DNA of 64,000 bases, taken from NCBI RefSeq assembly GCF_004771275.1, contig NZ_RQEV01000012.1, positions 372,001-436,000 of the forward strand, given 5' to 3'. Position numbers and translations under genes: made by a program. The notes under the pieces were generated by a model, which was not told the origin of the DNA, ran no database searches, and saw nothing but the letters and a program-made list of their open reading frames with translations. Origin of the DNA: Leptospira fluminis. GTDB lineage: Bacteria; Spirochaetota; Leptospiria; Leptospirales; Leptospiraceae. This document shows positions 38,308-46,621 of the stretch, piece by piece (position 1 is the stretch's first letter; the number at the start of each line of letters is the position of its first letter).

Positions 38308-39218
38308 AAAGGGGCGGTCAATTCCCGGAAAACGGTTTCCAGAGATTTGCGTACGGGACGGAATTCCAAAACAGGAAAATCGGCATTTCGGATCTTATCG
38401 AATAGCGACTCCGGGCTCCAGTTGGAGGATTTCAGACGGAAGGTTCCTGTGTCGGCTAACCTGGACTCTTCCCGTATGTCCACGTCGGTTCCTAAAAAAC
38501 AATTTCGGACCGCCTGCAAATCCGTTTTGGCGATGACTAAAACGGAATCTTGCCGATTCATTTCGGAGACGCTCGTGTCCGCGATCATCCTGCCTCGATT
38601 CAGGATCAGTACGTGGTCGCAGATTTCTTGCGCCTCCTGAAGGATATGAGTGGAAAGAACAACCACCTTGTCCTTTCCTAAGGAACGGATGATACTCCGG
38701 ATCTGTCCGATCTGATTCGGGTCCAGACCGGAGCTAGGTTCGTCTAGAATGACGTACTCCGGATCGTGCAAGAGAGTACCCGCCAATGCCACTCTTTGCC
38801 GAAAGCCTTTGGAAAGGGACTGGATCGTCGCAAAGAAATGATCTCCTAAATCGCATACTTCCCGCATTTCCCGGATCCTGCGTCGGAGGACTTCTCCTTT
38901 CAATCCTCTGGCTTGGCCGATAAACTCCAGAGTTTCCTCCGCAGTCAGATCTCCGTACAGGGGAGCGGATTCGGGAAGATACCCAAGATTCCGTTTTACC
39001 TCTATCGGATTTTCCGAAAGAGAGAGAGGACCGAAGGATATGGATCCGGAATCCGGTTCTAGGAATCCGGTCAGGATGCGCATTGTAGTAGTTTTTCCGG
39101 CTCCGTTCGGCCCTAAAAGTGCGGTAATCCTTCCTTTAGGAATGGAAAAGCTTAGATTGAGAAGCGCCTGTTTATCGGAAAAGGATTTTGACAGACCGAC
39201 TGCCTGTAAGGCGCTCAT
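38304..39218 (-). CDS. GldA-like ABC transporter ATPase
   Basis: From ATG 39218 it has 304 residues (a TTG at 39242 is also possible). The Walker A is LLGPNGAGKTTTMRIL, the signature is LSKGFRQRVALAGTLL, the Walker B is EYVILDEPSSGLDP, and the H-loop is VLSTHILQEA. The C-terminal extension with VLEFRPVRKSLETVFRELT is typical of ABC-2 export ATPases. It is first in the four-gene cluster and powers the GldF-like permease. Confidence 0.93.
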   Translation of the reverse strand: MSALQAVGLSKSFSDKQALLNLSFSIPKGRITALLGPNGAGKTTTMRILTGFLEPDSGSISFGPLSLSENPIEVKRNLGYLPESAPLYGDLTAEETLEFIGQARGLKGEVLRRRIREMREVCDLGDHFFATIQSLSKGFRQRVALAGTLLHDPEYVILDEPSSGLDPNQIGQIRSIIRSLGKDKVVVLSTHILQEAQEICDHVLILNRGRMIADTSVSEMNRQDSVLVIAKTDLQAVRNCFLGTDVDIREESRLADTGTFRLKSSNWSPESLFDKIRNADFPVLEFRPVRKSLETVFRELTAPL

Positions 39219-39269
39219 AAGGGTACGGTCCGGACGGAGCAAGGAACCGCAATCGTTTTTCGGCCGATT

Positions 39270-39572
39270 TTAGCTGCGAATCTTGAGCATCATGTCCACT
39301 TTGAATTTTTTCAGTACGTCCATGAGGGAAGATTGTAAATTCACTACTTCCAGCCGGATACCGAAATGGTCCAAGAGATTCTTTAACGTGAGCAATTTGG
39401 CCACCCCGCTCGAGGTGATTTTTTTCGTTTGGCCTAGGTCCAAAACCAGTTCTTCGAATTGAGCCCTGGACGCGCGGTCCGAAATTTCATCGAATACCTT
39501 TTCGTATCCGTCCAGTAAATGATTCTTGAATCGAACCGTTCCTTTCCTTCCTTGGAGTTCCAGCTTTGCCAT
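39270..39572 (-). CDS. STAS-domain anti-sigma factor antagonist-like protein
   Basis: A 100-residue single STAS domain. The phosphorylation-site region is DLGQTKKITSSGVAKLLTL, with the conserved serine following the threonine-serine pair near residue 53. Such proteins are switched by RsbW-type kinases. One such kinase-like gene occurs at 18518, but pairing is not shown. It lies 51 bases upstream of the Gld ABC cluster on the same strand and 67 bases downstream of the methyltransferase. Confidence 0.87.
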   Translation of the reverse strand: MAKLELQGRKGTVRFKNHLLDGYEKVFDEISDRASRAQFEELVLDLGQTKKITSSGVAKLLTLKNLLDHFGIRLEVVNLQSSLMDVLKKFKVDMMLKIRS

Positions 39573-39639
39573 ATAAATATGCGATCTTTATTACTAAGAG
39601 ACAGGAAAATCGAACCGATTCCTACAAGAATTCGATCGA

Positions 39640-40437
39640 TTACGCCTTTCTGCAAAGGAAGTTGAGATAATCCGCTCGAGGAGAAACTTTCCAGGATCTA
39701 TAATCCGATCCGATCTTCAAAATTTGTATCCCGGAAGATTCCAGCAAAAATTTCCAGACTTCCAACGGGTATGCCTTGTGGTAATGAATTTCTTCGGTTT
39801 CCTCCGATTCGTTCCGGAACCGAAGGCGTGTGGTCAGAATTCCTTCGCTTTTGGAATATTCATTCTCCCAAAGCAATCGGGTTCCCCCGTAATTTTCCTC
39901 CAAAATTTTCCCGTCGAAATGCTTTTCAAAATTCCGCTCGGTGCTGACATCAAAAAAGAAAACACCCGAGACTTCCAAAATTGTCGCGATTTCCGTGAAG
40001 ATCTTCCGGAGCTGGGATTCTTCCAAAAAATAATTCAAGGTATCATGGACGGAGAGGATGAGATCGAAAGGGAAAGGCAAAACCGGGAGAGAAAGCAGGT
40101 CCGACAGGATTCTGGTTCCGCGGATTCCGGCTCTTTCTGCCTCCGAGAGCATCTCCTCGGAAAGATCCACCCCCCAAATGCCCGACTGAGAAGGCAAATG
40201 CCGCCAAAACTTGCAAGTTCCACACCCTAAATCCAGAATTTTATTTGGAATCCCGAGTCCAGTGGCTTCTTTGTACCCTTCTAAGGCCATTTTGGCCCAA
40301 AGAGAATAGGCTGCTCCCCGCATGGCCCTGTCGTACACCGCAGAAAAGGACGTATATGGCTTTTTTTGGGCAATCGGAGAAATAATTCTTGATCTTTTCC
40401 CTTGGGGGCCTGTATTTCTATCCATTTGATGCGACAT
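39640..40437 (-). CDS. Class I SAM-dependent methyltransferase
   Basis: A 265-residue Rossmann-fold methyltransferase. The SAM-binding motif I is ILDLGCGTCKFWRHLPS near residue 68, followed by the acidic end of strand 2 at GVDLSEEMLSEAE. Motif IV is FDLILSVHDTLNYFLEESQL. The family is broad and no substrate-specific feature is visible. It is divergent from the coiled-coil gene, with 48 bases between starts. Confidence 0.87.
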   Translation of the reverse strand: MSHQMDRNTGPQGKRSRIISPIAQKKPYTSFSAVYDRAMRGAAYSLWAKMALEGYKEATGLGIPNKILDLGCGTCKFWRHLPSQSGIWGVDLSEEMLSEAERAGIRGTRILSDLLSLPVLPFPFDLILSVHDTLNYFLEESQLRKIFTEIATILEVSGVFFFDVSTERNFEKHFDGKILEENYGGTRLLWENEYSKSEGILTTRLRFRNESEETEEIHYHKAYPLEVWKFLLESSGIQILKIGSDYRSWKVSPRADYLNFLCRKA

Positions 40438-40485
40438 AATCCTAAGGACCGCCTGGTACTGGGCATTTCCTCGAATCTCTAAACT

Positions 40486-43400
40486 ATGGGCTTAGAACTG
40501 CTATTTCCTTTTTTGGCCAGCGTTGGCATAACTATCCTTCTCCGAAGGATGGACAAGTCGAATTATAAATTAAGCCAGATCAAACGTTATACGGGAAAGT
40601 TGCAGGAAGAATTGCAGGAAATCGCTCTGGAAAAGATCCAAGCCGTCAAAGATTCCGGAATCGAATTAGACATCTCCCTCAAACAAACTAGAAAATTGGC
40701 GGAGGAAGTCCGGACGTTAAACGAAGAGTCCCGCCAGCTTCTGGAAACCATCCGTTCCAACCGGGAGTTTTTAAACGCAGTCACCTTAGATCTGAAAGAG
40801 GTAGTGCATTTGTCCGGAGACATCCGGAAAGAATCCGAGTCCGTCCAAGAAGGCTTAGGTCGGCTGGAGCTGGGCAAAAAAGATCTGAATGGAGTCGCGA
40901 TCCGAATCCAGGAACTCCGTTCCGAGGCGGAGACTTTATTGGGAGCCTTTCAGGAAAAGATCAACTTTAGGTCGGACGATATTCTACAATCCTTGGCGGC
41001 CAAGATCGTGGAGTTGGAAGGGTTACTGGAAACCAAAGCGGACCAAGTAGAGGCCGGAATGGAGACTTTAGGGGAAGCCTATCGTCAAAAACTGGAAGCC
41101 CAGACCAAGACCCTGATGTCGGACACGGTCGGAAAAGTGGAATTAGCCCGAGAGGAAGTGGCTCAATTGTTGGATACGATGAAGGCCAAAGAGGACGATC
41201 TGGATGCACAAACGGATCGGATCCAGACGGCCTTCCTTTCCGTATCCGAAAAGATCGATCGAATGGACGGGCGGGTAGACGAGAAAGCGGATTTCGCGGA
41301 TCGCAAATTGGACGAACTGTTTTCCCGTTCCGAATCCGTTTTACGGCAAAAGTACGATCAGATTTTGGAACAAGTGGTACATTCCAAAGAGGCGTATCTG
41401 AACGGTCTCAAGATTGAAATCGATGCGATCCGTAGAGAAATAGAAGGAATGAGTCTGGAGACTTTGACTCGCCGAGATGAAATCCTGAATGAAACTCGGC
41501 GCCAAGCGGAAGGAATCAACGATTCCATCAATATCTTCCAGGAAAAATACCTGGAAGCGGAAAATAAATTACTAAAGCAAGCGGATTCCCGTAAATCCGA
41601 ATTGATGAGGCAGATCGATTCCTTCGAAGAGGAGTTCAATCGTATCAGCTCCACTCTTCGTAGCGAAGCTGAGGATGTGCGTAAGGAAATTCTATTCGCG
41701 TTGAAGGATTTCCATTCTTCCTTGGAAACCGCAAAAAGCGAAGAGGAAAGAAAAACTCGTTCCCGCGTGGACCAACTCCGCGAGTCCTTGGAAGAGGAAT
41801 TAGGCTCCTTGCGCGAGGAGTCCGACGACCTTCGTAAGAAAATTTCTTCCTCTTCCCAGGAATTCGGTTCGTCTTTGGATCTGCTTAGAGAAGAGGAAGA
41901 ACGGAAATCCCGGACGAAAATAGAGGAGATCCGGAGGAGTTTAGAGGAAGAGATACGCGCGTTGCATGCGTCCCATTCCGAAAGATTCCGTTCCGACTGG
42001 AACCAGATCGAAGAAAACGTGAAGTCCTTCGACGTACAGGTGACTGCAAGGATGAGGGAAATGGATTCCTATGTCCGAGACATTCGTTCCGCACTTGAAA
42101 GCAGCGCCGGAGACGTACTGGGAGAGATGGAAGAAAAGATCGTTCCGTTGAACGGGATGATAGACGAAGAGTTCCAAAAAATGGACCGAAGACTGGAGCA
42201 TTTCAGTCGCTCTTGGGAAGAAGAAGTCGTTTCCATAAAAAACCATACCCGCGAAGCGATAGACGGATTGGAGGAGAGGTTGGGTCAAATCCATCTCCGA
42301 GGAACGGAGCTTTTGGAAGAATTCGGAAAAGTCTATGCTTCCCAAAAAGATCGCATCGAAGAGTTCGTTTCCAAATACAAGACCAATTTCCGTAGGGAAG
42401 GGGAAGAGGTTCGGGAAGAATTGGCCCAAAGGTTCCGGGAAGCCAAAACCGAAGGCCAAAATCTGGTTTCCTCGTTGAAAGAGGATTACTCCGGGATCGA
42501 AGAAAGATTCGAAAACCTGGTTAAGAAAAACGAAAAGTTGATGGAAGCTCAGGCGGAAAGGATTCGGACTTCTGCGGAAGCGGAACTGGAACACGCGTCC
42601 GAACAAGCAGGTTCCGTGCTGGATAGACTTAGGGAATCCGCGGAAGAATTCTTCGAAAGACAAGAAGAGAAAATCGGCCGCTTGAACGGAACCATCGACT
42701 CAAAAATCAATAAGCAATTGTCTTCCCTTTTGGATAAAGGGAATGTCCAGCTCGGACAACTGGAAGAACGCATCGCTAAGCACCTCCAAGAGGTGAAGCG
42801 AAACCTGGAAGAAGCTCTCAAGTCCGGTAAAAAAGAAAGCGAAGACCAGATGAAATCCTTCCAAAACCAGGTGCGAAATCTGCTACGGGAAACGGAGGCT
42901 TCTTCGGAGGAATTCCTAAGATTCGGAAAAGAGGAGTTCCGTTCCGCCCAGGAAGAATACAGATCTCTCCAGAGCGAACTTAGGAAGGACCTGGAAGAAA
43001 TCCAAAAAGCAAAAACGAATCTATTCGAAGAATTGGAATCGGAAGCGGAGAACCTGCGGAGTTCCGTCGGAGAAATCTCCGAAAAAATGCAGGAAGCGGA
43101 ATCCAAATCCCTTCTCCTATTGGATGTCAAAGAAATCATAGATCGTTCCGAAGAATTCGTGGAAAGAATGAAGTCGGCGGTGGAAGAGGCGAACCATTCG
43201 GAAGCACTGTCCGTGGAATTGGATCGAAATCTGCACCTTTTGAAAGCGGCACAGGCGGAATTGGAGTCCCGCTTGGAAAACGCGGAGGAGCGGGAAAAAG
43301 ATATTCAGGAAATTTCCGGCAAAGCGGAAAGTCTAAAGTTAGAATTCCTGAATATGCTAGAGGAATCTTCCCGTTGGGAGGAATCGGCCCGTAAATTGGA

Positions 43401-44070
43401 CGAGGCCAGCGAAAGAGCCGCCGAAATGGAGACTAGATTCGTGGACCTGGAAAATCGACTAGGTCATTTAGGCGAGATCAGAGAGGAAATCCTAAGCCTT
43501 TCCGAAGAAACGAAGGAACAAAAGGATTCTTCGGGAAAAATGTTCCAGAAAATCCGAGATCTGGAAAAGGAAATTTCCATCCTCGAAACGAGAGAAAAGG
43601 AAGTCGCTTCCTCCATACGCTCCGCGGACGAAAGGCTCGAACTGTTGGCAGGACGGAAAGAGGAGATCGTTTCCGTGGAAGCCAAGTTCGACAAAATAGA
43701 GGATCTGATGTCGGAGCTTTCCGAACGGCACAAGCAGACGAGCACTCTTTTGCAAAGGGTGGAGGACTTGAAAGAAGGCGCGGGTTCCGTCAAAGAGGAA
43801 CTAGAAGGTCTTCTTGCGGAGGCGGACGATACCTTCGAAAAACTGTCCACTTTCCTGGATGCTGTTCAAACGACCGGCCAAAAACCGACGAGCGGAAAAG
43901 GAGGAGGAAAATCCTCCGAACGGGACCCTTTGGTAAACCGGAAAAAGGCCACTGTCTTAAATTTATTTCATAACTTTCATTGGGACTCCGAAACCATCGC
44001 GGAGAAACTCGGGTTGGAAACTTCCTTAGTACAGACGATTATCCAGAGCGAGGCGGCAAAAAGGGGATGA
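40486..44070 (+). CDS. Giant membrane-anchored coiled-coil protein (SpiroCoCo-like) with C-terminal HTH
   Basis: The 1194-residue protein begins with one membrane helix (residues 2-18). It is then almost entirely heptad-patterned coiled coil (residues about 25-1130), dominated by Glu, Lys, Ser, Leu and Arg. A C-terminal globular end of about 50 residues includes KKATVLNLFHNFHWDSETI then AEKLGLETSLVQTII. This looks like a helix-turn-helix of the kind found at the end of SwrB/DUF6115 proteins. The overall plan fits the spirochaete coiled-coil family I recall as SpiroCoCo. It may be a membrane-tethered scaffold that touches DNA or another partner; this is inferred. A small histone gene lies 238 bases downstream. 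Confidence 0.87.
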   Translation: MGLELLFPFLASVGITILLRRMDKSNYKLSQIKRYTGKLQEELQEIALEKIQAVKDSGIELDISLKQTRKLAEEVRTLNEESRQLLETIRSNREFLNAVTLDLKEVVHLSGDIRKESESVQEGLGRLELGKKDLNGVAIRIQELRSEAETLLGAFQEKINFRSDDILQSLAAKIVELEGLLETKADQVEAGMETLGEAYRQKLEAQTKTLMSDTVGKVELAREEVAQLLDTMKAKEDDLDAQTDRIQTAFLSVSEKIDRMDGRVDEKADFADRKLDELFSRSESVLRQKYDQILEQVVHSKEAYLNGLKIEIDAIRREIEGMSLETLTRRDEILNETRRQAEGINDSINIFQEKYLEAENKLLKQADSRKSELMRQIDSFEEEFNRISSTLRSEAEDVRKEILFALKDFHSSLETAKSEEERKTRSRVDQLRESLEEELGSLREESDDLRKKISSSSQEFGSSLDLLREEEERKSRTKIEEIRRSLEEEIRALHASHSERFRSDWNQIEENVKSFDVQVTARMREMDSYVRDIRSALESSAGDVLGEMEEKIVPLNGMIDEEFQKMDRRLEHFSRSWEEEVVSIKNHTREAIDGLEERLGQIHLRGTELLEEFGKVYASQKDRIEEFVSKYKTNFRREGEEVREELAQRFREAKTEGQNLVSSLKEDYSGIEERFENLVKKNEKLMEAQAERIRTSAEAELEHASEQAGSVLDRLRESAEEFFERQEEKIGRLNGTIDSKINKQLSSLLDKGNVQLGQLEERIAKHLQEVKRNLEEALKSGKKESEDQMKSFQNQVRNLLRETEASSEEFLRFGKEEFRSAQEEYRSLQSELRKDLEEIQKAKTNLFEELESEAENLRSSVGEISEKMQEAESKSLLLLDVKEIIDRSEEFVERMKSAVEEANHSEALSVELDRNLHLLKAAQAELESRLENAEEREKDIQEISGKAESLKLEFLNMLEESSRWEESARKLDEASERAAEMETRFVDLENRLGHLGEIREEILSLSEETKEQKDSSGKMFQKIRDLEKEISILETREKEVASSIRSADERLELLAGRKEEIVSVEAKFDKIEDLMSELSERHKQTSTLLQRVEDLKEGAGSVKEELEGLLAEADDTFEKLSTFLDAVQTTGQKPTSGKGGGKSSERDPLVNRKKATVLNLFHNFHWDSETIAEKLGLETSLVQTIIQSEAAKRG

Positions 44071-44232
44071 TTTTGTTCTTGACCCTAGTCAGTTTGCCTA
44101 ATATGTCTCGTTCCTACTTGTATCATATTATATGTTTACGATTAAAGGGGGGATCGCTTTTTCATTGAGTGCGATATTTAAATAATCGCGTAACTTTTAA
44201 CGAAAATGATTCCTTTTTTCGAGGCATTTGGA

Positions 44233-44274
44233 AACGTATCTCCGTATAACCGAGATACGTTCCGAAAAATTCGG
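44233..44274. promoter_or_regulatory. Two inverted repeats in the histone-gene leader
   Basis: AACGTATCTC and GAGATACGTT (44233-44242 and 44252-44261) make a perfect 10-base stem with a 9-base loop. A second short palindrome, CCGAA-AAA-TTCGG, follows immediately at 44262-44274. Further upstream GCGAT and ATCGC (44171-44189) form a 5-base inverted pair. No T-run follows, so this is not a standard terminator. It could be an operator or an RNA leader structure controlling the histone gene. Confidence 0.5.
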
Positions 44275-44308
44275 AAAGAAAAGGAGAAAGCTCCCGTAGC
44301 ATTTCGAT

Positions 44309-44542
44309 ATGGTACAAAAAAAGAAAACTACTGTTAAGAGGAAGAATTCCATGGCTCAAAGCGCTGAAAAGGATACCCTCATCGTCGCAAGCAAGGTAAA
44401 AGCCTATATTAAATCCAAAGGTTTTATGACCTCGGGAGACGCTGTCGACGGTTTGAATGAGAAGCTTTACGCTCTGATTGACGATGCCCTGAAACGGACC
44501 GAGGCGAATAAACGTACTACGGTTCGACCCACCGACTTCTAA
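44309..44542 (+). CDS. Bacterial histone-fold protein
   Basis: The 77-residue product has a Lys/Arg-rich N-terminal tail (KKKTTVKRKNS) and a 55-residue histone fold. Helix 1 is LIVASKVKAYIKSKG, helix 2 is SGDAVDGLNEKLYALIDDALKR, and helix 3 starts at the conserved RTTVRPTDF. This RxTVxPxDF ending is the histone-fold hallmark (archaeal RKTVMPRDI). It matches the small bacterial histones described in Bdellovibrio and Leptospira. It should bind and organise DNA as a dimer or oligomer. An internal ATG at 44351 has AGAGGAAG seven bases upstream and would give 63 residues without the tail. The upstream ATG lacks a clear ribosome site, so the start is uncertain. map follows six bases downstream. Confidence 0.87.
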   Translation: MVQKKKTTVKRKNSMAQSAEKDTLIVASKVKAYIKSKGFMTSGDAVDGLNEKLYALIDDALKRTEANKRTTVRPTDF

Positions 44543-44548
44543 GCATTC

Positions 44549-45304
44549 TTGATCTACATCAAGAATAAGACTGAAATCGAGAAAATGAGGGCGGCAGGAA
44601 AACTAGCCGCCAGACTTTTGGAGTACATTTCCGGGTACATTCGTCCCGGAATTAGTACTTTGGAAATCAACGATCTTTGTGAGGAATTCACGAAGAAACA
44701 CGGAGCGAAATCGGCTCCTCTCGGTTATAAGGGTTTTCCGAAATCAGTCTGTACCTCCATAAACGAAGTCGTCTGTCACGGTATCCCGAAGGCAACGGAT
44801 ATCCTGAAGGAAGGAGATATCGTAAATGTGGATGTGACTCCCATTGTGGAAGGATATCACGGAGATTCCTCCCGTACCTTTATTGTCGGCGGTAAAAGTT
44901 CAGCCGAAGTGGAACGTTTGGTCCAAGACGCGGAACGGTCTATGTGGATCGGAATCGAGCAGGTCAAGCCGGGAAATCGGGTGAGTGATATCGCGAATGC
45001 GATCGACGATTATCTGACTCCGAAAGGGTACGGAATCGTCCGGGATTTGATGGGTCATGGTATTGGACGCGGGTTCCACGAAGAACCTCAGGTTCCTCAC
45101 TTTCGCTCGAATCGTAAATTGACCAAGCTGGAACCCGGAATGACTTTCACCATCGAGCCGATGGTCAATTTAGGAACCTGGGAAGTGAATTTCTCCAGAA
45201 AAGACGGTTGGACGGTGACCACGAAAGACGGAAAATGGTCCGCCCAGTTCGAGCATACGGTTTTAGTCACCGAAAAAGGCTATGAAATTTTGACCCTTCC
45301 ATAG
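44549..45304 (+). CDS. map: Methionine aminopeptidase, type I
   Basis: Removes the initiator Met from nascent proteins. The 251 residues begin at TTG 44549. Metal ligands are the two Asp in VNVDVTPIVEGYHGDSSR, the His in MGHGIGRGFHEEPQVPHF, the Glu in TFTIEPM and the Glu in AQFEHTVLVTE. The gene lies six bases behind the histone gene, so both probably share a transcript. Confidence 0.96.
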   Translation: MIYIKNKTEIEKMRAAGKLAARLLEYISGYIRPGISTLEINDLCEEFTKKHGAKSAPLGYKGFPKSVCTSINEVVCHGIPKATDILKEGDIVNVDVTPIVEGYHGDSSRTFIVGGKSSAEVERLVQDAERSMWIGIEQVKPGNRVSDIANAIDDYLTPKGYGIVRDLMGHGIGRGFHEEPQVPHFRSNRKLTKLEPGMTFTIEPMVNLGTWEVNFSRKDGWTVTTKDGKWSAQFEHTVLVTEKGYEILTLP

Positions 45305-45317
45305 TATCTTGGAGGGC

Positions 45318-46241
45318 ATGGATTTTATCTGGAAATATCTTTCCTTAATCGGAAAGGATCTCGTTTTTTTCGTTCTGGGATTCCTTGTATTTTACATCGG
45401 CAAAAAAGTAAAAGACTGGCTGGAACCTAGAGAACTGGACGAAGAGTTGGTCCGTTCCGATAACGGGGCTTTGGCTCTCAGCCTTTCCGGATACTATTTA
45501 GGAATCATCCTTTTGTTCGTCACGATCGTATCCCACCCGGGAGACGGCACGGGACTTGTCGGCGACGTCATCCAAGTCACCGTGTATTCCCTTTTGGGAT
45601 TGGTCCTTTTGTTGATTTCCCAGTGGGTGAACGACACGTTCATCCTGACCGGAATCGATGCCCAGGAAGAGATTTACGAAAACAAAAACTTGGCCGTCGG
45701 TACGGTGTTATTCGGCGGAACGATCGCGAGTTCCTTCTTTATTTCGGCGGCATTGAACGGGGATATCGGGAGTAAGGTCTTTCCGAACGGTTTGGGATTA
45801 GCTCTTTCTCCTTTGTGGGAAAAAACACTGATCGGAGCGATTTTATCCCTCGCTTTCTTTCTGATCGGGCAGATTGGAATGATCCTTTTTTCGCTTTATT
45901 ATAAAATTTGGATTCCGTACAGGATCAAGGAAGAGCTGGAGTCGAAACAAAATGTGGCGGCCGGAGTTTCCATGGCGGGCGCCCTTCTTGCCATAGGAAT
46001 CCTGCTGACTCGGGCTCTATTTCGGGAATTCGATTCCTTTTTTCATACGGGAATTTTACTTTTGCTGGACCTTGCATTCGCGTTCATCATCATTCCAGTA
46101 CTTCATTTCTTAGCGGGCCGGGTGATTCTTCCGGGCTCCACCTTGAAGCATGAAATTTCGGACGATCAGAATTTCGGAGCGGGACTTTTGGAAGCGGTGG
46201 TCCTAGTTTCCTTTTCGGCGATCATATTTTTTGCCGTCTAG
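45318..46241 (+). CDS. DUF350-family membrane protein
   Basis: From ATG 45318 the product has 307 residues and about eight membrane segments. It looks like two tandem DUF350 units. The first has SDNGALALSLSGYYLGIILL, then EEIYENKNLAVGTVLFGGTI. The second has KQNVAAGVSMAGALLAIGIL and DDQNFGAGLLEAVVLVSFSA. The N-A.A.(L)..(G) pattern repeated per unit is typical of the family. Function is unknown; DUF350 proteins often accompany potassium, phage-shock or redox-linked genes. A GGAGGG overlaps the two bases before the start. A TTG at 45309 is the alternative. Confidence 0.83.
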   Translation: MDFIWKYLSLIGKDLVFFVLGFLVFYIGKKVKDWLEPRELDEELVRSDNGALALSLSGYYLGIILLFVTIVSHPGDGTGLVGDVIQVTVYSLLGLVLLLISQWVNDTFILTGIDAQEEIYENKNLAVGTVLFGGTIASSFFISAALNGDIGSKVFPNGLGLALSPLWEKTLIGAILSLAFFLIGQIGMILFSLYYKIWIPYRIKEELESKQNVAAGVSMAGALLAIGILLTRALFREFDSFFHTGILLLLDLAFAFIIIPVLHFLAGRVILPGSTLKHEISDDQNFGAGLLEAVVLVSFSAIIFFAV

Positions 46242-46244
46242 GTT

Positions 46245-46619
46245 TTAAAAAAGTTCTTGGGAGGAGTATAATTTCCATTCCAAGTGGTATACTTTTTTTG
46301 TGCCGTATTCGAAGGACTCGCGTAACCATTCGCTAGCTTCGGATTCCTGCACGGCACGCTGGGAGAAGGCCTCCGTGAGTTCCTTTTTGATTTCCGGGAA
46401 AATCGTTTTGTGCTTGGGCAGGAAGGGGGACAATCCTCTTTCCGAAAATCCCTTTAGGGCGCCTACAAGCCCGGCGAGAAGGCACCGGTTCAGTAGCGCC
46501 TTTTCTCCTTTCGGAATCTCCAGACCCGCTTCCTTCGCGGCAAGAAGAAGGTCTTTAATCGGAATACGACCGCCGAAAACGGTCAGGGAAGAATCCGGTT
46601 CTTCTTTTTCCGAAGCCAT
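46245..46619 (-). CDS. Hypothetical cytoplasmic protein
   Basis: A 124-residue protein without signal peptide or membrane segment. It is helical, with basic and acidic residues mixed (IPIKDLLLAAKEAGLEIPKG, then EIKKELTEAFSQRAVQESEA). I recognise no family. It is convergent with the DUF350 gene (three bases apart) and divergent from queG, with only two bases between starts. At least one of the two starts may therefore lie further inside. Codon use matches its neighbours. Confidence 0.6.
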   Translation of the reverse strand: MASEKEEPDSSLTVFGGRIPIKDLLLAAKEAGLEIPKGEKALLNRCLLAGLVGALKGFSERGLSPFLPKHKTIFPEIKKELTEAFSQRAVQESEASEWLRESFEYGTKKVYHLEWKLYSSQELF

Positions 46620-46621
46620 AA

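Noticed and set aside
42549..43139. Minus-strand Ser-rich open frames opposite the coiled-coil gene
   Set aside because: They are reverse readings of Glu/Lys/Ser codons, with no start signals and no protein-like hydrophobic pattern.
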